From contig JALREG010000345.1 in the NCBI GenBank assembly GCA_023253905.1, positions 1-5,144 on the forward strand: DNA of 5,144 nucleotides, given 5' to 3'. The notes below the pieces were generated by a model. The model was not told where the DNA came from. It saw only the letters and a list, made by a program, of their open reading frames with translations, and did no database searches. The position numbers and the translations under genes were made by a program. Source of the DNA: Burkholderiaceae bacterium. Its GTDB lineage: Bacteria > Pseudomonadota > Gammaproteobacteria > Burkholderiales > Burkholderiaceae. Of the stretch, positions 1 through 5,144 are shown piece by piece (position 1 is the stretch's first letter; each line of letters starts with the position of its first letter).

Positions 1-1
1 T

Positions 2-190
2 GGCGCGCTCGGGTCGGTCGTCTCCATCTGCCAACGATTTGCCGGCCTGCCCCTGGATCTGGCTGATGCATCCATTGCCGAGGCAGCGGCGCGGCTTGGT
101 ATTGCGCATGTTGTGTCGCTCGACCGAGACTTTGATGTCTATCGTGACGCAGGCGGAAAGAAGCTTAAAAATCTCTTCAGTCCGCGGTGA
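2..190 (+). CDS. PIN-domain protein (VapC-like ribonuclease), C-terminal fragment
   Basis: The frame starting at base 2 is open from the window edge to a TGA at 188-190 and gives 62 residues with no start codon needed, so the gene begins to the left. The fragment matches the end of a PIN domain: a helix beginning LADASIAEAAARLGI (residues 20-34), then strand HVVSLDRDF (36-44) and VYR (46-48). D22 (in ADA) and D41 (in LDRDF) sit where PIN nucleases carry their late metal-binding acidic residues. PIN proteins of this size class are mostly VapC toxins that cut RNA with Mg2+ and are held in check by an antitoxin encoded just upstream; that partner would be outside the window, so a toxin-antitoxin role is inference. 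The gene ends inside the 3' end of the convergent Bug gene (14-base overlap). A solitary PIN protein is the main alternative. Confidence 0.72.
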   Translation, partial: GALGSVVSICQRFAGLPLDLADASIAEAAARLGIAHVVSLDRDFDVYRDAGGKKLKNLFSPR

Positions 191-1226
191 TCCCGATCCG
201 CTGGATCACCGGGGTCATCACCCGCAGCTCGTTCTGCATGAAGGCGCGCAGATCTTCAGGCGACCCACCCAACGGCTCCATGAACTGTGCATGAAGCCGC
301 TGCTTGACGTCGGGCGCAGCGAGGGCCTCGTTAATCTCCCGGTTCATGCGCTGAATGATCGTATCCGCCGTGCCAGCGGGCGCCATGATCGCCATCCAGG
401 CGACGCTTTCGATCTCGGGCAGACCCGCTTCCTTCATGGTGGGGATGTCGGGGGTGAGTTCACTGCGCTTGGCAGTGGACACAGCGAGCGCGCGCATTCG
501 GCCTGCCCTGACCTGCGGCATGACCGCCACGGCCGGGACGCATGCGAACTGCACATCACCCTGAAGGATGGCAGTGATCGCCTGCGGCGATGAAGGATAC
601 GGAATGTGTACGGCAAACGTGCCAGTCTTCACCTTGAGCAACTCCACTCCCAGCTGCGACAGGCTGCCCACGCCGGTGGAAGAGAAATTGAATTTGCCGG
701 GATGGGCTTTCATCGCCTCGACAAGCCCCATCAGGCTGGTGATGCCAGAGTCGGCACGCACCGCACACACATTGGCCTGCCCGCCAGCGAGCACGACCGG
801 TCGTAATTCGGTGAGCGGGTCGTAGCCCAGCTTTCGATAGAGCACCGTGTTGTAGACCAATGGGCCGTTGGTGCTGACCACGAAGGTGGTGCCGTCGGGC
901 GGGTGTTTGGCCACGTAGCCGGTACCGGTGTTGCCGCCTGCGCCCGGGCGGTTGACCACCACCACAGGCTGGCCCAGCCGGGGGCCGATTCGCTCGGCGA
1001 GGATGCGCACCAGCACATCGGGTGATGAGCCCGCACCGTAGGGCACGATGATGCGAATCGGCTTATCGGGCCAGGCGGTTTGGGCCTGCGCAACCGGTGA
1101 TACCAGGGCGTTTGCTCCGGTGAGCGCCACCGTGAGGATCGCACTCAGCGTAAGTTGGCGCCTGAAGACGTCGGTGCGCGGAATGGCCTGATCAGCGCTC
1201 AGGGTTCGGGGCAGGCGAGGGTTCAT
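177..1226 (-). CDS. Bug/TctC-family periplasmic substrate-binding protein (tripartite tricarboxylate transporter type)
   Basis: A 349-residue secreted binding protein, the usual family length. I chose the ATG at 1226 because GGAGG lies 9 bases upstream; the frame stays open to a TTG at 1283 that has no such support. Residues 1-48 form a long signal peptide with FRRQL (21-25), a hydrophobic stretch (25-42) and a likely AQA|Q cleavage after 48. The RR pair could be Tat-like but lacks a full Tat consensus, so Sec export is equally possible. The mature protein opens with the family hallmark WPDKPIRIIVPYGAG (52-66), followed by D70 and the segment NRPGAGGNTGTG. A second ligand loop, IPYPSS, lies near the middle. 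Bug proteins bind small organic acids, amides or related ligands in the periplasm and deliver them to TctA/TctB membrane partners or to sensors. No TctA or TctB gene is visible, so this one is an orphan here and its ligand is unknown. It is divergent from the FAD oxidoreductase. Confidence 0.93.
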   Translation of the reverse strand: MNPRLPRTLSADQAIPRTDVFRRQLTLSAILTVALTGANALVSPVAQAQTAWPDKPIRIIVPYGAGSSPDVLVRILAERIGPRLGQPVVVVNRPGAGGNTGTGYVAKHPPDGTTFVVSTNGPLVYNTVLYRKLGYDPLTELRPVVLAGGQANVCAVRADSGITSLMGLVEAMKAHPGKFNFSSTGVGSLSQLGVELLKVKTGTFAVHIPYPSSPQAITAILQGDVQFACVPAVAVMPQVRAGRMRALAVSTAKRSELTPDIPTMKEAGLPEIESVAWMAIMAPAGTADTIIQRMNREINEALAAPDVKQRLHAQFMEPLGGSPEDLRAFMQNELRVMTPVIQRIGITAD

Positions 1227-1235
1227 CGGGCAGGG

Positions 1236-1240
1236 CCTCC
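1236..1240 (-). promoter_or_regulatory. Ribosome binding site of the Bug gene
   Basis: The - strand reads GGAGG here, 9 bases before the ATG at 1226. It decides the start in favour of 1226 over the TTG at 1283, which would add 19 residues in front of an already long signal peptide. Confidence 0.75.
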
Positions 1241-1256
1241 GTATTGTCAAAGAAGC

Positions 1257-1270
1257 TGCCTTCGCAGGCA
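1257..1270 (-). repeat. Small inverted repeat in the Bug gene leader
   Basis: TGCCT (1257-1261) and AGGCA (1266-1270) are perfect reverse complements around a 4-base loop TCGC. A 5-base-pair stem this short may be chance in GC-rich DNA. It lies 17 bases upstream of the GGAGG of the Bug gene, so it could be part of the leader mRNA or an operator half-site pair. Confidence 0.25.
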
Positions 1271-1345
1271 ACGAATGTAGCAACCATGGTACGCCACGTG
1301 CTCTAGACCACGCCGGGTGAAAGATGGGCCGAAGCGGGGGGGTTC

Positions 1346-2842
1346 ATGCTGAGGGGGTCTTTCATTCAACGAAGCGCAGGGTTGCTCAATACCGCGGTTC
1401 TGCGCAAGATGATCGCACTCAAGGGGGCCGATTTGAAAACCACTCAGATCTCTGAAGAACGCATCCTGTCGCAGGACATCTTTGAGGGTGGGCGCCGGTC
1501 GGCGCCAAGAAACGGTACGGGCACCTGGACCGAACCCTCGCGCGAAATCCCGGTGTATCACCGATGCGAGGTGCTGGTGGTGGGGGGCGGCCCGGCCGGT
1601 ACGGCGGCGGCGGCGGCTGCGGCGCGCGAGGGGGTCGATGTCTGCGTCCTTGAGCGCTACAACCATCTGGGCGGGCTCTCGACCGGTGGCCTGGTGATCT
1701 GGATCGACCGGATGAGCGACTGGGATGGACAGCCCACAATCCGCGGCTTTGCCGAAGAGATGCTCGATCGCCTGCCGCGTGACGCCGTGGCGGGTCCGCC
1801 GCGAACCGAGTGGGGGTCGCGCGACCCAGCGCGGGCGTCGTACTGGGCGCTTCGCACCTCGGCACACCATGGCATCGTCACCTGGGCGCCCACCATCGAC
1901 CCCGAGTGGCTCAAGCTCGAGTCACAGCAGATGCTGCTCGAGCGGCGCGTGCGGCTGGTCTATCACTCCTGGGTGTCGGTGCCGATCGTGGAAAACGGTC
2001 GCGTCACGGGGGTGGTGTTCGAGAGCAAGGAGGGCCGGCAGGCGATCTTTGCCGATGTGGTGATTGATGCCACCGGAGACGGCGACCTGTTCTCGCGTGC
2101 CGGTGCGCGCAGCGACACCGATATTGAACCCGACGATATCCATCACTGCATGAACACCGCTTTTTTGTTTGGCGGTGTCGATATGGAGCGGTTTCTTGAA
2201 TTCCGCGGTGGGCAACCGGAGCAGTTTGCCGACTTCATGCGGCTGGGACGCGAGCGCTGCGGATTGTTCGAGCGCGCTTATGTCTCGTGGCGTAATGATG
2301 TGGCGCTGTTCATGGGACCGCGCCAATCAGGCTACTCGGGGCTCAATGTCGATGATCTCAGCGCCGTCGATATCCGCTCGCACGAAGCGATCCGGAACAT
2401 CCTCGCGTTTTATCGCGAGCATGCCCCGGGCTTCGAGCGTGCGTTCATCATGCTGAGCGGGCCACAGATCGGCGTGCGTCATACGCGCAGGCTGGCCGGC
2501 GTATCACGCGTCACCCGGGCGCAGTGGCCAACTGCCATGGTGCATGCCGATGAAATTGGCGTCACGCCCTCGGTCAATCCCAAATGGCCCAACATCTCGG
2601 TGCCGCTCGGAAGCCTGATTCCCGAGTCGCTTGATGGTCTCCTTGCGCCCGGCCGACATGTGGCGTGCGACCGCAACTCGCACGGTTTTTTGCGCGAGAT
2701 TCCGCAGTGCTGGCTGACAGGGCAGGGCGCCGGTGTGGCAGCGGCGGTCGCGGTCAAGTCGCGTGTGCAGCCGCGCGGGGTCGATGTCGCCGACGTACAG
2801 CGCAGGCTGCTGGCGCAGGGCGTGATGCTGCGCGGAGCGTGA
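1346..2842 (+). CDS. FAD-dependent oxidoreductase (FAD_oxidored type)
   Basis: A soluble flavoprotein of 498 residues from the ATG at 1346. The FAD-binding Rossmann fold begins VLVVGGGPAG (76-85), followed by an alanine-rich helix and E103 at the end of the second strand, the residue that normally holds the adenosine ribose; GG at 109-110 follows. IDATGDGDLFSRAG (240-253) is the second conserved nucleotide-contact block. GVRHTRRLAG (376-385), LLAPGRHVACD (432-442) and CWLTGQGAGVAAAVA (455-469) are the C-terminal signature blocks of this family. No signal peptide or membrane segment is seen, so it should act in the cytoplasm. The family oxidises or reduces diverse small organic compounds; the substrate cannot be read from sequence. 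The start is uncertain: ATG 1346 has only a G-run 3 bases before it, whereas TTG 1433 follows AAGGGGG by 5 bases and would give 469 residues, closer to family length. It converges on livF with a 9-base gap. Confidence 0.9.
   Translation: MLRGSFIQRSAGLLNTAVLRKMIALKGADLKTTQISEERILSQDIFEGGRRSAPRNGTGTWTEPSREIPVYHRCEVLVVGGGPAGTAAAAAAAREGVDVCVLERYNHLGGLSTGGLVIWIDRMSDWDGQPTIRGFAEEMLDRLPRDAVAGPPRTEWGSRDPARASYWALRTSAHHGIVTWAPTIDPEWLKLESQQMLLERRVRLVYHSWVSVPIVENGRVTGVVFESKEGRQAIFADVVIDATGDGDLFSRAGARSDTDIEPDDIHHCMNTAFLFGGVDMERFLEFRGGQPEQFADFMRLGRERCGLFERAYVSWRNDVALFMGPRQSGYSGLNVDDLSAVDIRSHEAIRNILAFYREHAPGFERAFIMLSGPQIGVRHTRRLAGVSRVTRAQWPTAMVHADEIGVTPSVNPKWPNISVPLGSLIPESLDGLLAPGRHVACDRNSHGFLREIPQCWLTGQGAGVAAAVAVKSRVQPRGVDVADVQRRLLAQGVMLRGA
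1421..1427 (+). promoter_or_regulatory. Possible ribosome binding site for an internal TTG start of the oxidoreductase
   Basis: AAGGGGG differs from the ideal AAGGAGG by one base that can still pair as G-U, and it stands 5 bases before the TTG at 1433. The 29 codons before that TTG have a visibly lower share of G or C in third position than the rest of the gene and show no family motif. This favours 1433 as the true start, but does not prove it. Confidence 0.4.
1604..1624 (+). repeat. GCG trinucleotide run encoding seven alanines
   Basis: Four GCG codons, one GCT and two GCG codons encode A87-A93 directly after GGGPAGT. The alanines form the first helix of the Rossmann fold, which is commonly Ala-rich, so the run is explained by the protein. 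The pure GCG part is a possible slippage site; gains or losses would stay in frame. Confidence 0.6.
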
Positions 2843-2851
2843 TCTCGCCCC

Positions 2852-3571
2852 TTACGCGCTCAGATATTTCTGCTGCGCCTCATGATCGGCACGTAAATCC
2901 GCCGAGCTGCCCGACCACACCACGCGTCCTTTTTCCAGGATCAGGTGCCGGTCACACAGCTCAAGCAGCGGCCGCAGATTTTTGTCGATCACCAGGATCG
3001 ACATGCCCTCGGCGCGCACGGTTGCGAGCGCATTCCAGATTTCCTGGCGGATGAGGGGTGACAGCCCTTCGGTGGCCTCATCCAGGATCAGCAACTCGGG
3101 ATTGGTCATGAGCGCGCGGCCGATGGCAAGCATCTGCTGCTCTCCCCCCGAAAGCTGGTTACCGAAATTGTTCGCACGCTCGGCGAGCCGCGGAAAGAGC
3201 CGCACGACGCGCGCGTAGTCCCAGGGCGCACTGCGTTCCGGGCGAGACACGGCGGTGGCAATCAGGTTCTCCCGCACCGTGAGGTTGGGAAATATCTGTC
3301 GACCTTCGGGCACCAGCCCCACACCCTGGCGCGCAATACGATGTGACGGCCACCGGTCCACCGGCTGGCCTTTCCAGCGGATGCCGCCGCGCCAGACCGG
3401 TTGAATACCCAGGATGCTTTTGACCGTGGTGCTCTTACCCATGCCGTTTCGGCCCTGCACGCTCACGCATTCACCCGCCGCCACCGAAAAGCTGATGTCA
3501 AACAGCACCTGGCTGATGCCGTAGCCGTTCTCGACCGCTGCAAGCTCAAGGAGTGGCGTGGCCGATGTCAT
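2852..3571 (-). CDS. livF: ABC transporter ATP-binding protein, LivF type (HAAT family)
   Basis: A 239-residue ATPase, normal LivF length. The ATG at 3571 was chosen because GGAGG lies 6 bases upstream; the frame extends to an ATG at 3604 that adds 11 residues unlike the family. Walker A is GRNGMGKST (40-48). The LivF hallmark PEGRQIFPNLTVREN follows (88-102). The ABC signature is LSGGEQQ (140-146), and Walker B is LLILDEATEGLSP (160-172) with catalytic E165. The switch-histidine position reads VIDKN (194-198), without histidine; LivF proteins often lack it (VEQN). With LivG it forms the cytoplasmic motor that drives import through LivH/LivM of branched-chain amino acids or, in many paralogues, other amino acids, amides, urea or aromatic acids. 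It is the last gene of the livM-livG-livF unit, 37 bases after livG. The symbol denotes family only; leucine transport is not shown. Confidence 0.93.
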   Translation of the reverse strand: MTSATPLLELAAVENGYGISQVLFDISFSVAAGECVSVQGRNGMGKSTTVKSILGIQPVWRGGIRWKGQPVDRWPSHRIARQGVGLVPEGRQIFPNLTVRENLIATAVSRPERSAPWDYARVVRLFPRLAERANNFGNQLSGGEQQMLAIGRALMTNPELLILDEATEGLSPLIRQEIWNALATVRAEGMSILVIDKNLRPLLELCDRHLILEKGRVVWSGSSADLRADHEAQQKYLSA

Positions 3572-3577
3572 GCGCGA

Positions 3578-3582
3578 CCTCC
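3578..3582 (-). promoter_or_regulatory. Ribosome binding site of livF
   Basis: The - strand reads GGAGG 6 bases before the ATG at 3571, ideal spacing. It lies within the 37-base livG-livF gap and settles the start against the longer ATG at 3604. Confidence 0.75.
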
Positions 3583-3608
3583 GGCAGACCGTAAATGGGG
3601 GCATGCGC

Positions 3609-4387
<779 letters not shown>

Positions 4388-4388
<1 letters not shown>

Positions 4389-5144
4389 CAGTGCCCGCTC
4401 CCCGAGCCGCCTGGCGGTTTTTCTGAAGGATCAGATAGCAGCCCCCACAGCCCCTGGCGCAGGAACACCACGATCAGCACGATGATGGGCCCGAGAATCA
4501 GGGCCCAGCGCTCGGTGAAGGCCTTGAGCCCCTCTTCGAGCAGCAGGAGAGCCGCCGCACCGATCACGGGGCCGAATACGGTGGCCGACCCACCAAGTAG
4601 CGCCATGACAATGAGCTCCCCCGACAGTGTCCAGGCCATGTAGGCGGGGGAGACGAAGCTGGTGAGGTTGGCAAGAAAATAGCCCGCCACCGCGCAGAGC
4701 TCGGCCGAAATCACATAGGCCACCAACCGGTAGGGAAGGCTGGGCGTACCCACCGCATTCACGCGCCGCTCCGACACCATGGTGGCTCGCAGCACCAGCC
4801 CGAAGCGCGACTGAACCGTGCGGCTGATCCCCCAGATCGCAAGCACCAGTGCCACCACCAGAGAAAGATAAATGGCGACCTTGTTGCCGGTGAGGGGCCC
4901 CCAGGCGCTCAGCTTCTGAATGGTCATGCCATCATCGCCGCCGAACATGCGCAGGCTGATGAAGACGTAGTAGAAGAGCTGCGCAAACGCGAGCGTAATC
5001 ATGATGAATGCGATGCCCTGCGTGCGAAGCGCAATCCAGCCAAGTGGTGCGGCAATGATTGCCGTCACCAGCAGGGCAAGCAGCAGTTGCAACACCCCCG
5101 ACTCCATGCCCAGCGCCGAACCGATGCCCACCGCATAGGCACCA
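4388..5144 (-). CDS. livM: Branched-chain amino acid-type ABC transporter permease, LivM type (5' end outside window)
   Basis: The frame is open to the right edge and reads GAYAVGIGSALG at the very start, the conserved GAYA block of LivM, so the GTG at 5131 is an internal codon and not a start. The visible part has 251 residues; LivM is usually 300-350, so roughly the first 60-90 are missing. Hydrophobic segments lie near 17-39, 43-64, 89-106, 138-160, 172-202 and 213-228. LRTQGIAFIMITLAFAQ (39-55) and GGDDGMT (68-74) match the family core. The cytoplasmic loop LRATMVSERRVNAVG (118-132) is the EAA-like coupling loop that contacts the ATPases. ELIVMALLGGSATVFGPVIGA (176-196) is the second conserved block. 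The C-terminus ends in a short Gly/Pro/Ser-rich tail (237-251). It forms the membrane channel with a LivH partner, presumably encoded further right. Its TGA stop overlaps the livG ATG. Confidence 0.94.
4398..4403 (-). promoter_or_regulatory. Ribosome binding site of livG inside livM
   Basis: The - strand reads GGGGAG 9 bases before the livG ATG, inside the Gly/Pro-rich C-terminal codons of livM. Together with the TGATG stop-start overlap it supports coupled translation. Confidence 0.55.

Larger units (their letters stand above)
1227..1345. promoter_or_regulatory. Divergent intergenic region between Bug gene and FAD oxidoreductase
   Basis: This 119-base gap separates two head-to-head genes and must hold the promoter for the Bug gene and probably that of the oxidoreductase. 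It contains two short perfect palindromes, ACCATGGT (1283-1290) and CACGTG (1295-1300), and a small hairpin at 1257-1270. For the Bug gene, an extended -10-like TGCTACATT is seen on the - strand at 1282-1274; no good -35 goes with it. No clear sigma-70 promoter was found for the + strand gene. No regulator gene adjoins the region within the window, so the controlling protein is unknown. Confidence 0.5.

Noticed and set aside
39..593. Open frame on the + strand (184 codons) across the PIN end and Bug 3' region
   Set aside because: It is in a different frame from the PIN fragment, lacks motifs and is antisense to Bug coding sequence.
1243..1271. Sigma-70-like promoter on the - strand, TTGCCT, 17 bases, GACAAT
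   Set aside because: Spacing is ideal, but transcription would begin around 1235-1238, inside the GGAGG ribosome binding site at 1236-1240, so it is unlikely to serve the Bug gene.
1336..1342. Run of seven G before ATG 1346 as a phase-variable switch
   Set aside because: It is short, lies outside the coding frame and there is no sign of length variation or of a surface-exposed product; it may act at most as a weak ribosome binding site.
1247..1870. Long open frame on the - strand (207 codons) opposite the start of the oxidoreductase
   Set aside because: Arg/Pro/His-rich composition without motifs; it is antisense to a clearly coding region and is expected by chance in GC-rich DNA.
5129..5131. 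GTG as the start of livM
   Set aside because: The frame continues to the window edge and encodes the conserved GAYA block before it, so the gene starts further right.

Overview
The window is GC-rich, fully coding accessory metabolism DNA. It most likely comes from a betaproteobacterium of the order Burkholderiales. The reasons are a periplasmic binding protein of the Bug/TctC family, which is strongly expanded in that group, and a LivF-type ATPase of the DEATEGL subtype that I associate with the same lineage. This placement is inference from family knowledge; no rRNA or marker gene is present.

Layout from left to right. (1) Bases 2-190, + strand: the C-terminal end of a PIN-domain (VapC-like) protein cut by the window edge. 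(2) Bases 177-1226, - strand: a complete Bug/TctC substrate-binding protein with a signal peptide. Its stop overlaps the end of the PIN gene tail to tail by 14 bases. (3) Bases 1227-1345: a short divergent intergenic region. (4) Bases 1346-2842, + strand: an FAD-dependent oxidoreductase of the FAD_oxidored type, with an uncertain start. (5) After a 9-base convergent gap, bases 2852-5144, - strand: a branched-chain-amino-acid-type (HAAT) ABC transporter operon in the transcription order livM (cut by the right edge), livG, livF. LivM and LivG overlap in TGATG. A livH-like permease and a LivK-like binding protein would be expected to the right, outside the window.

How the genes may work together: two independent uptake components, an orphan tripartite-type binding protein and a HAAT ABC transporter, flank a soluble flavin oxidoreductase. 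This is the usual look of a small catabolic island for an organic acid, amino acid or aromatic-type compound, but the sequence does not reveal the substrate. The three metabolic units lie on alternating strands, so shared regulation is not shown by gene order alone.

I found no convincing evidence of a previously undescribed system. No RNA gene, CRISPR array, insertion sequence or clear intrinsic terminator was seen. The points most worth checking are the Ser-rich ligand loops of the Bug protein, the variant ATPase motifs in LivF, the start of the oxidoreductase and the truncated PIN gene at the left edge.
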